Shown: positions 31,903-43,639 of the stretch, piece by piece
How positions within the stretch are numbered: the stretch's first letter is position 1
How the letters are laid out: each line of letters starts with the position of its first letter
Source: Odontocerum albicorne
Taxonomy: Eukaryota > Arthropoda > Insecta > Trichoptera > Odontoceridae
Assembly (NCBI GenBank): GCA_949825065.1
Contig: OX463859.1
Location: 7,354,217 to 7,418,216 of the forward strand
Length of the DNA stretch: 64,000 bases
Direction: 5' to 3'
The notes under the pieces: model-generated
Told to the model about the DNA's origin: nothing
Database searches by the model: none
Seen by the model: the letters and a program-made list of their open reading frames with translations, nothing else
Translations under genes and position numbers: made by a program

Positions 31903-32030
31903 GTTTCGGAACGGACTTCAATGACTTTCGGAACAGACTTCAATGACTTTCGGAACGGACTTCAATGACTTTCGGAACGGACTTCAATTACTTTCGGAAC
32001 GGACTTCAATGAACGGACTTTAATGACTTC
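31903..32030. repeat. 22-bp tandem repeat, five copies
   Basis: Unit TTTCGGAACGGACTTCAATG plus AC, five near-identical copies, the last shortened. Confidence 0.9.
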
Positions 32031-32087
32031 ACGTTCTGTTGGCATTAATTTGTTTTATTACAAGTACCTTATATAGTAGTTTTGTTT

Positions 32088-32493
32088 TATATTTTACAAT
32101 CTGATGGGATTATTGCAATCTGGCAATATCTTCCAACTAACAAGAAAGACACACACAATCTCCGTGGTTAAGTTGGTAAGACGCTCGTCTCCCAGCCTGG
32201 AGGTTGTGGGTACGATTTCCGTTACAACCCAGACTTTTTAAAAAAGTACTCCCGTCTCATTTTCCCTTAAGGTATCTTTAACATCTTTCTGGTTGGCTGG
32301 AAGATATTGCGACAAGTTATATTGTATACAATGAAAGTATGATACAATACAATACAAGAAAGATGTTAAAAAAGCCATAAGTGAAATCGACAGAACAATT
32401 TTTTTTTAATATGTTTAACATGTGCTCAAATTGGAATCGAACCCGTTGTCTGATGGATACGCGTCTTACCAACTAAACCACGAAGGCTGTCAT
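32088..32493 (-). mobile_element. SINE-1 copy split by another SINE-1
   Basis: Tail at 32092-32149 (ATTATTGCAATCTGGCAATA on plus), then the insert, then body and head at 32364-32493 with the B box GGGTTCGATTCC on the minus strand. Confidence 0.85.
32150..32353 (+). mobile_element. SINE-1 inserted in SINE-1, 10-bp target duplication
   Basis: Head CAATCTCCGTGGTTAAGTTG, TAAGACGCTCGTCTCCCAGC, B box GGGTACGATTTCC (one base from consensus), and tail CTTTCTGGTTGGCTGGAAGA. A 3' terminus of TACAATACAAT repeats follows. ACAAGAAAGA on both sides (32140-32149 and 32354-32363). Confidence 0.9.
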
Positions 32494-32735
32494 TCATATC
32501 ATAACTATGATACCCCGACCTTATCTAAATTAATCCAGCCATTTCGAAATGTACGGCCTCTCCACGCGCGTACATTAAATTGATTGCTTTCAGAAATACG
32601 TTTTTCAGTTAAATTCAATTCAATATTTTATATGAAATATACGTGAAATATAATATTTCACTACAAAGGAATATTTTATGAAAAAAATTCAATAAAATAT
32701 TTTCATTTCATTTCTCCCATTCATATTTGAATGTA

Positions 32736-33327
32736 TTGGGTGTTGACAAAAATCAATGGTCGAACGTTGATTTTTGTTGTTTTCACTCAAAACATGTGGA
32801 ACCCAAGCGCCGAACTTTTGGACTTTTCCAATTCATTTAAGATGGCGATATACAGTCATGTGACTTAAACTCATCAGCTCAGCCTACGGTGGTTTGAAGG
32901 GGATCTTTATGAATAATATGGTTTAAGCGGTCCTCATCGAAGTTCACTGGTCGTCCGGAACACTCCATGTCTTTCAGGTCGAAATTACCGTCTTTGAAAC
33001 GCAAAAAACCATAGACGAGCTGTCCTTTTATTCAAAGCATGTTCACCATACACTTCGCAAATATCGCGAGCAGTTTTGTCACCTTTATTTCCTCAATTGA
33101 ACGCGAACAGAAGGAGGTGTCGAAAATGCTCACTTTCGTCTACTTGACATTCCATTTTGAAGGCTTGTATTCAAATAAAATAATACGTGTGACATAAAAG
33201 CAAATACAATATCTTGTAGAGCAGAAAATTTTCTTTCGAATGACGTATAACCTTTACCATTTTATTTTACTGTTAGTGCTCATTTTTAAATTGAAAAGAA
33301 AAGAGCACAACTTATGTTAACACCTAA
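32736..33327 (-). mobile_element. deleted mariner-type element (592 bp)
   Basis: Ends TTGGGTGTTGACAAAAATCA and, on the other strand, TTAGGTGTTAACATAAGTTG. TA at 32734-32735 and 33328-33329. The minus strand encodes, with breaks, the first helix-turn-helix domain and a piece of the second (HMTVYRHLNELEKSK-like). The sequence then goes straight to the 3' terminus, so the catalytic domain is absent. Same family as 52025-52552. Confidence 0.8.
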
Positions 33328-33629
33328 TATATAAAAACAATTCATTCATTGTGTTCATGGTTTTGTGTACATGGTTATATTGGGTAAATCTGGCGAATTT
33401 TTGCTATATTTAGTGCTAGGTCATCTTAGATATATTTAGTTGTTTTGATCGATGACAGATTTCACAATGAAAATATTAGTAATTTTTTAAATTAAAATAA
33501 ACAAAAATAAATGACCAATATACGAGTATAAACAATAGTGGTAGAACTAGAGGAAAGAAATTCGTTCAAGGATAAGTGAGAGAAACGAAGAAAAATTAGT
33601 ATGTAATAATATAATGCTATTTACACAAT

Positions 33630-33809
33630 AGTTAAGGCATTAACATTGTGGAACTTCAAATAAATTGTAATTTGTTTTATCGAACACTGTTTATTTCACT
33701 TTATGTAGCGGAATAACCCTACCGGTTTCAATGTTTTTACCTCATCATCAGGTAGCACAAACAATTTTTGTAATAATGAGGTAAAAACCTTGAAACCGGT
33801 AGGATTATA
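33630..33809. mobile_element. FB-1 copy cut by a mariner
   Basis: Left arm TAGTTAAGGCATTAACATTG onward; the inverted arm starts at ~33765 (AATAATGAGGTAAAAACCTT) and stops at GGATTATA, where the CGAGGG mariner begins. The missing rest of the arm is not found beyond the mariner. Confidence 0.75.
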
Positions 33810-34893
33810 CGAGGGTTGCTACTAAAGTTTTGAGACAGATAAGTAAAAACAAATATTTATAATCGAAAATGGCTTTATTGTTTTTCAAAATACTCTCCAT
33901 GAACATCAGTACACTTTTGCATGCGTTTGAACCAATTTTCGAAGCATTTTTTCCACTCCGAATAAGGTAACTTCAAATCATGCCTTTTGAACGTATCAAC
34001 CGCTTCTTCAGGGGTCGAAAAACGTTGACCTCGCAATTTATTTTTGATGTTCGGGAAGAAAAATAAGTCATTGGGTGCCAAATCAGGGTTGTACGGCGGA
34101 TAACCCATCAATTCGATGTTTTGAGTGCTCAAAAAGTCACTTGTTTGAGCCGATGTGTGAGAGCTCGCATTGTCGTGGTGGAGAATGATCCGTCTTCGAC
34201 GGTTGGTTTTACTCATTTCTCCGAACACTTCTGGCAAACAAATGGTGGTGTACCATTCAAAATTGATCGTACGACGTTCCACTAAAGGCACTGTTGCGAC
34301 ATGATCATTTATACTGAAGAAACAAGCCACCATTGGCTTCGAAGTGCTTCGTGCGCGAACAACTTTTGTTGGATTTGGCTCGTCTTGCAAGACCCATACA
34401 GTCGACTGCTGTGTAGTTTCTGGCTCATATGCATAGATCCATGATTCGTTATGGTTACAATCTTACAGATGTATTTTTAAGCATCGTGGTCGAATTTTTT
34501 TAACATTTCTTTGGACCAATCGACACGAGCCTTTTTTTGAGCGATTGTCAAATTATGCGGTATCCAACGCGAACAAATCTTTTTGATGGCCAAATGTTCA
34601 TGCAATATTGAATGTATGCAAGTGAAACTAATATCCAAACATGCCTCAATCTCACTATAAGTCACATGACGATCTTGCAATATCAGTTCACGCACAGAAT
34701 CGATGTTTTCTGACACAACAACCGATTTTGGACGACCTTCACAAAATTCGTCCTGAAGCAAATTACCCCCACGATTGAATTCGGAAAACCAGCAAAACAC
34801 AGTGGCCCGGGATGGTACTTTATCACCAAAAGTCAAAACGAGTTGATCGGCACACCCTTGTTGAGTTAGTCTACGTCGAAAATCATAAATGTC
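33810..34893 (-). mobile_element. 5'-truncated mariner with CGAGGG end
   Basis: The 3' end (on the plus strand at the left) starts CGAGGGTTGCTACTAAAGTT after TA at 33808-33809. The opposite end should carry a matching repeat, but the sequence stops near codon ~10 of the transposase at about 34893. There it meets a LINE fragment through a doubled ATGTCATCGCAGGA (34889 and 34914). Confidence 0.85.
33875..34893 (-). pseudogene. mariner transposase, broken
   Basis: Reads on the minus strand from IYDFRRRLTQQG (34890) through the helix-turn-helix domains (SRATVFCWFSEF, YSEIEACLDISFTCIHSIL) and the RWIPHNL linker. At 34477-34479 a stop follows KKFDHDA. Some 45 bp further on a one-base deletion shifts the frame, at the point where the first catalytic Asp should be; the box reads NESW instead of DESW. 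The remaining frame 34390-33875 is open and holds the second and third Asp (ILHHDNASSHT, YNPDLAPNDLFFF) with 34-residue spacing, ending HGEYFEKQ. Three lesions (stop, shift, D to N) plus the missing start make it dead. Confidence 0.9.
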
Positions 34894-34915
34894 ATCGCAG
34901 GAAAATTTTCAAATG

Positions 34916-35215
34916 TCATCGCAGGAGAAAAGGAAAGGAAAATTTATTTCTGATGTCTTCGCATCGCATCTCCATATAATTAATCATACTTTTCTCCTTC
35001 TTCTTAGTCCAAGTTGCACTATTATATGTCAAGGTGGGCACCAGCATACTAATATGTATTGTAAAATTATTATAATTATATAGCTGAAGAACCATTACTC
35101 CACAAATTTTATTTAGTGCATGCATCCATAACGTGAATATTACTCTTATTGTTCTTCTACCAAGTTCAAGTTTCACTTCCATACATCAAGGTTGGCACTA
35201 ACAAACTTTTATTGA
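34916..35215 (-). mobile_element. composite LINE fragment
   Basis: The minus frame 35182-34916 joins a LINE-F-like part (MEVKLELGRRTIRVIFTLWM, HALNKICG) to VPTLTYNSATWTKKKEKSMI and NYMEMRC, which is the thumb box (LTYGAETW in intact relatives) of another LINE. It looks like two fragments side by side. Confidence 0.6.
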
Positions 35216-35879
35216 TTATAATTTACTCTACTATTGATATGAAATGTATGTGCGATACTCGGGATGAGTTTATTATACAATATATTTGTATACATTATGT
35301 TACTGTCAAGGAACCTTTATTTGTTTGTTTGAATTAGTCTGAGGTGGTATTTGTGGATTTGTTTATTTTCTGTTTTCTTTTCTTTTTCTTATTCTAAATG
35401 TGCAAGGGTGTGGGCTGAAAAACATCTAGTATCCCCGTGGCTGGGCTCGCTCTATATTGGTGGGGTATATCTTGGCCGAGGGGATGTTATTAGATAAGCC
35501 CAGACCTTTTGATAGCTTCTGTCTTTAATGTATTCTCTGCAATTTATGTGTTTTTGAAGTGTTATTTAAATATATTATGTACATACTATATTGCTGTCAA
35601 TAATATTTATTTATATTGCGCGATTTTCTACTGTTGATATTTTCTTTATTACATTATTTTTTTAGTGCATGTGTACATTTATATACATTTATCATATTTC
35701 GAACTAAAATATATAATTCATATTTAATAACTTACTCAGAAGCGAAATACGTGTTAGGCATATTACATTCCTTTTTACGAATATCTTTTTCGGTGGATTT
35801 TTAATGAATTTGCGCAAAGGGATGAACGGATAAGCGGGGCGATAGGTCTAGGCTGCCTTCTCCTGTTTGAATAAGCATT
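35216..35879. other. unassigned, with hairpin 35420-35508
   Basis: GGGCTGAAAAACATCTAGTA, TCCCCGTGGC faces GGCCGAGGGGATGTTATTAG, ATAAGCCC. Such stem-loops are common in LINE 3' UTRs. No ORF supports this. Confidence 0.45.
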
Positions 35880-36003
35880 TCCAATTTAGTTTAATTCAAT
35901 GTAGATCTATCAAAACACGGGAGGAATACTTATGTACAGATCAAAGACCAAAGGAACCCCAACTCGAAGATATTATGTGAACATTCAGGAGTGGACTGGC
36001 AAA
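35880..36003 (+). repeat. interspersed repeat U, copy 1
   Basis: TAATTCAATGTAGATCTATC, AAAACACGGGAGGAATACTT, ATGTACAGATCAAAG and TTCAGGAGTGGACTGGCAAA recur at 50990-51110. Class unknown. Confidence 0.7.
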
Positions 36004-36004
36004 C

Positions 36005-36095
36005 CTGTTTGTACAACTGTTTAAGTTTGTTTAACACTTATCTGGTTGGTTGGAAGAGATAACCATGTGGCAATAAACCTTCCAGGTATTGCTTA
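36005..36095 (+). mobile_element. SINE-1/LINE-E tail fragment
   Basis: ATCTGGTTGGTTGGAAGAGA then AACCATGTGGCAATAAAC. Only the shared tail is present, so the source family cannot be told. Confidence 0.65.
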
Positions 36096-36784
36096 CTCAG
36101 GTTATCTCTCGCAGATAACACCACATTATCGCTTGGACCGTGAAGTTCTATAAAAGTCAACAAAATCACAGCAATACCTTAGTCGCTGCCCTGGGGGCTT
36201 ACGAGAGTAAATCCGATTTACCCTTCCGTTATGAGTATAAGCACAGGCTTCCGGAGCATTATCTGTTGCTTGACTAGTCCACCTACAGTATTAGCTGGGA
36301 CGACCAAGGTCTGAGTGAATGTGATGGAATACAAGTAGCCGGAACGAGTAGACTTGTTCTTGCTAAATACTCGTAATTAGTTGTAAGAATTGTTATCTAG
36401 TTATAAGTAGTAGGTAGGTGTTAATTATTTCTAAGAAATCATATACCATATTAAGATTAGATGAGTATAATTGTCCCTCCCTTTCATGTATTCGGAGGTG
36501 GCTCAAAAGTCAAAGCCTGAATCCGCTCACCCTCCCGCAATGTGGATACACTTTCTTGAACGACACAGTGCTAGATGCTCTTTTTGCTCTATGTACATTT
36601 ATTTTTCTCTGCCACCCCTCAGCCATGGTACATCTTCACTGGTAGCGCTTTTGTGCCTACAACCGAACCCTGGGTATGTTTAGCGAATGTCCTTTTGGAC
36701 GCGCTGATGATTTTGATTGTTTGGTATTTAAAAAAAATACGTCAATTAGCAATGCGGAAAGAGAGAGTGAATGAATCAATGAAT
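36096..36784. other. no gene seen
   Basis: Three overlapping short frames at 36418-36793 have no recognisable motif. Confidence 0.4.
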
Positions 36785-37100
36785 AATAATTAATGATGCT
36801 TTATTTATCGGTAAGTAGGTATTTATACATTTCAGAATGGGCGCGGGAGTGCGCCCGCAATATATTTTTATCTCGCTTCTGTGCGTGCAGAGATGGTCGA
36901 TTGAAATATTGCAGACATCGCAAATAATATTGTGGGTAGACAATTTGTTGGCGAGAACGGCGAGACAGCGCGATGCGTTCTCTTTCTACTGTGGAATGTA
37001 TCGTAAATAGTATTTGTGGGTAAACAATATAAATTTTTTGGTATGCGACCTTTGGACATATCCAAAGGTCGTTTCGTCGGTCGTTGACAATATTTCAGCG
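36785..37100 (+). repeat. interspersed repeat J, copy 2
   Basis: Matches the reverse complement of 19255-19515. Contains GGGCGCGGGAGTGCGCCCGC and, near its right end, CGACCTTTGG facing CCAAAGGTCG. Longer than copy 1 at the right side. Confidence 0.7.
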
Positions 37101-37164
37101 ACGACAGTAGTTCCTACATATGTATACCACACATCATAAGACCGGTTTAAAGCCTTTCTTGTAT

Positions 37165-37712
37165 CTATTTTTGAATACCTGAACTATATTGTATAATATC
37201 ATTAACTATCTCGCCGCCCCTCTTATCTCGCATAAAATTTTCAGCATCTTTCCGAACATGGAATGGCGCTACGCTTAAACAGAGATTGTTTATTGGCCTT
37301 TCCGATTCAACGCTCTTCTTTTTTTACGTCGTCCTTTATTGTCCATGTGGTGGAACTCTGAAATCAGTTACAAACCAATTACTTTAAAAAACGACTGAAA
37401 AAAACTCTTAATTTCTTGTCAGTAATATAACGCGTTTCCTCACTGATTTTTCTATTCTCTCCACCATCTCTTTATTTTCTTTGATTGATGATATCTCACT
37501 TTATATGAAAAGGAATGTTCGGGTGATTGCCCGTCTTTGTGGAATTTTTAGGCATATGCTGACGTGTGTGTATATGGATTTCGTGGGGATGGATAGTCAT
37601 TTGAATGATTTATGCAACCATGTAACTTGCTTCATTTACTTTTGTCTGGTTAATGGGTTAAGATTGCCGCCTGGCAATAAGCCCGCCAGATTGTATTTGC
37701 AATAAAAATGTT
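37165..37712 (+). mobile_element. LINE-E 3' end
   Basis: Begins CCTGAACTATATTGTATAAT. The decayed coding end includes an ALRS-NRDC-like part and ends KKTLNF (TCTTAATTTCTTG). The 3' UTR has TTTGATTGATGATATCTCAC, and the terminus is GCCGCCTGGCAATAAGCCCG. The short frame 37481-37705 lies in the UTR and is not a protein. Confidence 0.8.
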
Positions 37713-39122
37713 ACTTAAATAAATACATACAATTTTCACTCAAATATCGCATTCACCCTTTTAGATAACCTTACTTAGGCAATCCCTTGGATACTTATAT
37801 TATTGTGATTCTCTGTTGTGTAATCTAAACGGAACTCAAAGATTGATTGATGATTCTGAATAATTAAAATACACATTCACAGATTACATTAGTTAAGGTT
37901 CACTAGAAATAGTTTAAGTTCACTGTAACATGTGTAATAATAGTGAATTATACCTGCCCTCATCCTTTTGACTTTTTTTAAAGAATTTTTAATACGAGTA
38001 TGTGTATTTTAAGCATTACCTTGAAATCTAAAGAAATGATTTAATAGTCAATATATTGCCAGACTCAACAGTTAACAGTTTGACAAAGTCATTTTATGAC
38101 AAAACACCTGTCACTAATTCAATTAATTAAGGATATAGAACAATCAATGAATTTTATTTCGATTTTCCTAATTAAAAAGGGTTTTTTTTTAATTGTCTTA
38201 TACTTATTTTCCTATCATCGCCTGATTAGTCCACCACTGTACATATCTAAATTCCATCATGCAAAAGCTAACCTTACCTCCAACATCTGTAACCCCTTAT
38301 TTGGTTATAATAACAATCTACCTGAATTGTCTATGTAAAATAGGAACTTTATTAAAGTCTTACGAAAATAAGTTGATAAATTTATTTCAATAATGTCTCC
38401 ATTTTCTCCATCAACACCTTTTTCATTCGAATGAAAAAATCGAGTACTGGGTTTTAACTACTTCAGAACATGAGTATCTTGTTTTATTATTGCACTGGCG
38501 CTTTGTAGCCGCGTTATATAATTATAATAATATAGCACCATTTAAAGGGCCAACTCTCCTCAAGAACGCTCTAAGGACTCAATCCCATTATCATTGACAG
38601 ATTCAAAATATATACATATATACATATCCACACATAAGCCGATTGTAAGGATGTGGAGGTAGTGACTTCGACCATTAGATAGGTACTTTCCCGCTACTGC
38701 TTAAAAATGGTGAGAAAACCGCGGAAAAATTACCAAAGGAAGATTAACTTCAAAGAAACCTTTGTAAAGTTTCCGATATATGATTGTAACATATTCGGCT
38801 TTAAATTTTGTTAAGTACATTTTATAGTGTTCATATAACATACATTTTAATGAAACCTATCAAAAAGGATTGTTTTAAAGTGCTTCCTAAATCTGCACAC
38901 GCCACCCATATGTCGAAAACTAAGAGGTAAACAATTCTACGCCACAGTACCAGCAACGGCAAAAACTCTATCATAATACCCTTCCCTATTGCATCGATTT
39001 TGAACAACACAAGTGACCTTTAAGTTCTACTTCTCTCTGAAGAAACATACCATAATGGCACAATAAAGACATCCCATTATCCCATTTCAATAAAAACATC
39101 CCATTATCTCATTTCAATATAA
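37713..39122. other. no gene seen
   Basis: 1.4 kb of AT-rich DNA without an element I can name; octamer TACGAGTA at 37993. Confidence 0.45.
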
Positions 39123-39367
39123 CACGTTCACTGCGTCGAACACGGCTCCCGTGTCCATACAAAACAGCCTTGAATGTTGAGTGCACTCATAAACGTCTCC
39201 CGATAAGGATTCGTCGCCGGTTTCATGTGTTTTGAAGACACGAAGGAATACACTTGTATATGATGTTTCAATAGAAAGGGGAATTTGATTTTTAACAAAG
39301 TTATGGGTTTTCAAAAATTCGCAAATTTTCAGCATCTCTGTATGACATTTTATAGGCAGTGAATGTG
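39123..39367. mobile_element. 245-bp piggyBac-type MITE, second copy
   Basis: Same ends and same length as 11698-11942. TTAA at the right (39368-39371); the left site reads ATAA. Confidence 0.85.
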
Positions 39368-39929
39368 TTAAGGGATTCGAATATGAAGAGACAAGACAGC
39401 AATACTGTGTAGACTTTTTAAAATCTGACCAATATGGTAATATTTATGCCTACCATATGACAGCCTAGCAGCTGCATTGAAATCAGTCTGTCAGAATTGT
39501 GAATCTCGAAACGATAACCATAGTAGTCGTTATCCAAAGCCAAATCTTGCTGGTCCAAAGTTTTATCTCACCGTTAATTGACTATGGTGATGTTTGTTAT
39601 CTCGATACTAGTGAGAAGTTGTTAGTTTCATTGTATTTATATTTGGTTTACTTTTAATCTAAAAAAATAAATCTCTCCAATGGGTTTAAATAAGGCAGCG
39701 AAAAAATCTATAGATTCTGTCGAAAAATGACAAATCCAAGCTGTCTTTATTATCCGGGAGAATATTTTGATTTTCTTTGTGACAGTAGAATCATTTGTAT
39801 ACTGTTAATCGTCCAGCTAAGTAATCGGGCACCTTAAAGGCGAATTCACTTTCACACTGGTTTCAATCGTAAAACATTTTACATCTTATTTCTCAAAAGC
39901 TTATCATAAATTTTATTAGCCTTATTGTA
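39368..39929. other. no gene seen
   Basis: No element recognised. Confidence 0.45.
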
Positions 39930-40484
39930 AAGGGTCTTTCAAATTGAGCGGTTTTTTAATTCTTTTTTTTTTTAATTCTTGAATAAAACACACAATTTGC
40001 TTTGATTTCAAAAAACTTTTTATTGGTCATTGAGTATAATGTATGACATTTGAATACAAAAAACAATATCCGCCAAATGTCCACTTCTTGCAGCTCCACA
40101 GATAACCACTCTTTTGTCAAAATTTTCGATGACATTTTGGCATAATTGCAGTTCTAACTCACCAATAACGTGAATAATTTCGCCCTTCAGCTCAGGAATT
40201 GATTGGGGGTCATTTTTATAGACCTGACTTTTCACGTTACCCCAGAGAAAATCGTCCAACGGTGTCAGATCACATGATCTTGGTGGGCAATTAACATTAC
40301 AGTTTCCGGAGATAACAATACATGTAATAATTCAACAATTTGAACGCGCCGTTGTATTGTATAAGAGACCATTTTTATAAATGTCATACATTTCACTTCT
40401 CAAATGTCCCAAGACCTAGACAAATTCGTGACGCCATCTGTGTTTTATTCAAGAATTAAGAAAACCGCTCAATATAAACCCCTT
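39930..40484 (-). mobile_element. Tc1-type remnant with long TIRs (555 bp)
   Basis: Inverted ends of ~60 bp (TTGAGCGGTTTTTTAATTCT at the left, TTGAGCGGTTTTCTTAATTC on the other strand at the right). TA at 39928-39929 and 40485-40486. The minus strand 40259-40020 encodes a transposase C-terminus (LDDFLWGNVKSQVYKNDPQS, IPELKGEIIHVIGEL). The ..DFFLWG..K..VY box is the usual C-terminal mark of insect Tc1-like transposases. The catalytic core is missing. Confidence 0.85.
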
Positions 40485-41627
40485 TATAACACAAACAGCG
40501 CTATATGAAACTTGGCAACAAATTAAAAACTGCAGTATTTTTTTATTTATTTATTTAACATGACAAAGAAAGAAACAATAATAATGAAGCAGGAGTTCAA
40601 AGACATACATTTCAATAATTATAAAATAACATATATTCTCCTTCTCTCATCATGCTTATTTACTATGTTCAGATACCGTAGACCTACTGACTGACTAACT
40701 AGAAATTCCTCATTAAAGTTAACCTGCTTATCACGTGTATCAATTCAATACTCTCACCACTGAATATAACATAAAAAAATAAAAAGAATGTCTAGATAAA
40801 GGTGAGATGTGCACTTTTATAGTTCAAGTAACAGTATTTCAGAAAACACCAATAACAAGACACCACAAACAATAAACACATTCAAATTAGTATATGATAT
40901 AAAATGCTAAGAAATCTGAATTTTAAAGCAACAGTCCATGGACCAAATAACCCGACGTTCATCTTGAAAGATTTAATATCCTTTACATCGTAACTTTGCT
41001 TGATGAAATGTAAAAGTTTTTTCACATTGAACCATTACATGGGCAGGGGTCTTCCATGCACAAGGTGTGGCTGATAATTATACTAGATCCCAATAGTTTA
41101 TCTTATTCATAATCTTGAGTTCTTCGTCACGTGCAATATAAGTTTATAAACCTCAAAATCCTCTAAGATCTTATAACACAACGTTTACCCTCCACCTAAG
41201 GCTTTGTGTTCAAGTTGTGATTCACTTTTTTTTAATATTTGTCACTGACCAGAATAAATTGCTGCAATCTAAAAATCATAAATATATAACATGCTTCCAT
41301 AAAACATACATTTAATAAAAATATTATGTCCTTTCAAGAAACCAATAAAATATATCAATGAAGATAGTTTTAATGATTGCACAACTTTGGTCACCTCACA
41401 AAGTTTGGCGCTTAATAATAAGTCCTCCAGATTGTTTTTCCAATGTTCAGGAATTTGTGTATAAGTTAAAAAAATCTTCTTTATTACCTACCTTATATGG
41501 TTTCAAGGCAAGTTTGAATGTTTTTAAGTAACCAACAGAAAAGTCACTACTTATAAGAATATGACATTTTATTGATAAGTCCAATTGAAAAACTCGAAAG
41601 TGTTACTCAATTGTTTGGCAAAGTAAA
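40485..41627. other. no gene seen; A-rich LINE-like tail at 40540
   Basis: On the minus strand the sequence ends AAATAAATAAATAAAAAAAT at 40537-40556, as a LINE poly-A tail would, but no coding trace is seen upstream of it. Confidence 0.35.
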
Positions 41628-43278
41628 CAGTAGTCCCTCCTTATCCACGGATTCCCTTTTTACTGTTTCAGTTATACGCAGTCAACATTCTAACGAATCA
41701 TCAGAATGCCAAAAGTAGCCTAAGGATACGTCACAATGGCTACTAAAATCATCTCACTTCATATTTATCACTATCAACATAACAAGAACAAAAAGATTGA
41801 GTACAAAATCATAAGATATTTTGAGATAAAGTGAGGCTAATTTAACACAACTTTTACTATTGTATATTGTTATAATTGTTCTGTTATTGTAAGGCACAGT
41901 TGTTAATTTCTTACTGTGCCTTATTCGTAAAATAAAACAAATTACAGACAGGTATTATATAATATAAGACAAATATAGTATTATAAGAGTATCTCATTTA
42001 GAACTTAAGGGTTGAAAAACTCATAAAGTTTAAAAAAAACTGTTTATTCATCTCAACGTAGCGACATGGGCTACGTTCAATATAACAGATCTGCTATATG
42101 CCCCCCTTAGTTATTCCTGCAGATGGCTATTCTTTGAGTGAAATGTTTAATTACATGTTCACACACAATTGCGGTACAATTTTACGAATGTTGTTTCTTG
42201 AGCTTATCGATCAATTTCGGATTGTTCACATAAACTCTGTTTTTAACAAACCCTCATATGAAAAATCTAGAGACGTTAGATCGCACGATTTCGCGTCCCA
42301 ATTGATGTCACCAAATCGGGAAGCGAATCGTTCAGAAAGCTAATAATGCCATTATTACTCTTACCGTCTGGTACATAGCGCTGAAAAAAATATATCCTCG
42401 AGATCCATACACGTATTCTCCAATTGGAATCATGAAAAGTTTTTCAGCCGGTTACGGTAGCGTTTGTATATTGACAGTAACCTTTTCGCCGTCTCTGTTT
42501 TCAAAAAAGGACAGCCCAATAACACATTCAGCCCTGAAACCCAACAATACTGTAACTTGGTTTGGATGTATTGGCTGTTTTTCACACATTCAAGTGTGTT
42601 TTACTTCTACAACATAAACATGACAATTATGCTTATTGACATATCCGCTGAGATGAAAATAGGCCTCATTGCTATGATGGTTGTTTTATAAAATTCAGTA
42701 TGCTTTAGGATCTAATCGACAAACACATGGCGATCCGCAGGCTTCAATTCTTAATTCAACTGAATTGAGTATGCATATAGATGTCAAGATCTTTAGTTAA
42801 AGTTCGTTGCATGGAGCTTCTGGAAATGATGAATAACTGTGTATGGGGTTACGAATCAAGATTCTTGGATTTTCGACGACATTTTACCTCCACGAGCAAT
42901 ATTTACAAATACCAGAAACTGTCGTCTTTATATCAAAAACCAAAACAGGACGCATTGAAGTTACTGATTAAATTGTAACAAAACAAGTAGTATCGCGTTG
43001 CACATGACGATAAAAAATAGCACAAATTTTGCGAATCGTATTTACAACACAACGCAAATTTTCATGAAAAGTTTGCAAGACTTTAATACTTTCTTCCGTT
43101 TTGAAACGCAACATGATGAATTCACCTGGTCTCTAGATGACGAATATCAAATATAATAGTTTTAGGTTTGAGAATTTGCAAATGGCATCAAATTTAAATC
43201 TCCAAATTCAAAGTCCGCAGTTTCAGGTATTCATTGGAATTCTTGAACGTATTCCCCGCGGATAAGGAGGGAATACTC
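41628..43278 (-). mobile_element. 1651-bp segment with pogo/Tigger-type ends
   Basis: Left end CAGTAGTCCCTCCTTATCCA and, on the other strand, GAGTATTCCCTCCTTATCCG at the right. TA at 43279-43280, but not at the left (AA). These ends resemble Tigger/pogo. The gene inside is Tc1-like, so this is either nesting or an unusual combination. Confidence 0.7.
42080..43114 (-). pseudogene. Tc1/mariner-superfamily transposase, heavily decayed
   Basis: On the minus strand it can be followed from MLRFKTEESIKVLQTFHENL (43112) with several stops. It passes FHLSGYVNKHNCHVY and PIHPNQVTVLLGFRAECVIG, LSFFENRDGEKVTVN, then SLPDLVTSIGTR and GFVKNRVYVNNPKLIDKLKK. The box before FHLSGY reads SNEAYFHL, where relatives have DEAHF, so the first catalytic residue is lost. 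Its length (~345 codons) is that of a whole transposase. No end repeats of its own could be matched. Confidence 0.75.
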
Positions 43279-43639
43279 TATTCCTATTAATTTTACTCCC
43301 ACGTAACACATCAGTATGTAAAAAAACTCCATTGTTTCCAAATTCTTTTTTGTGGGTTAATTGAATTAATACACAATACGCTTGCTTTCTCCTTTTGACA
43401 TCGAGCATATTAAATTTATTTGATCGATCAAAACCTAATATTTGCTTTAAAATTAAACGTAGGAGGAAAAGATAAGAAATTAACTGACGTATTCAGAGTA
43501 TAACTTGTATGTTTTATAAAATAAACCATGTCGTCATTTTACCAAATGTGAGAACTAATAAAGTTACTGATTCGCTTTAAAATAATTTTTATTAAGAAAT
43601 ATGTTTTATTATTCGTCCGTCTGATTGTTTCTTTGTAGC
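43279..43639. other. no gene seen
   Basis: AT-rich; no recognised element. Confidence 0.45.

Noticed and set aside
36418..36793. Small membrane-protein genes
   Set aside because: Three overlapping frames in different phases, hydrophobic only through AT-rich codons; no motif or start context.
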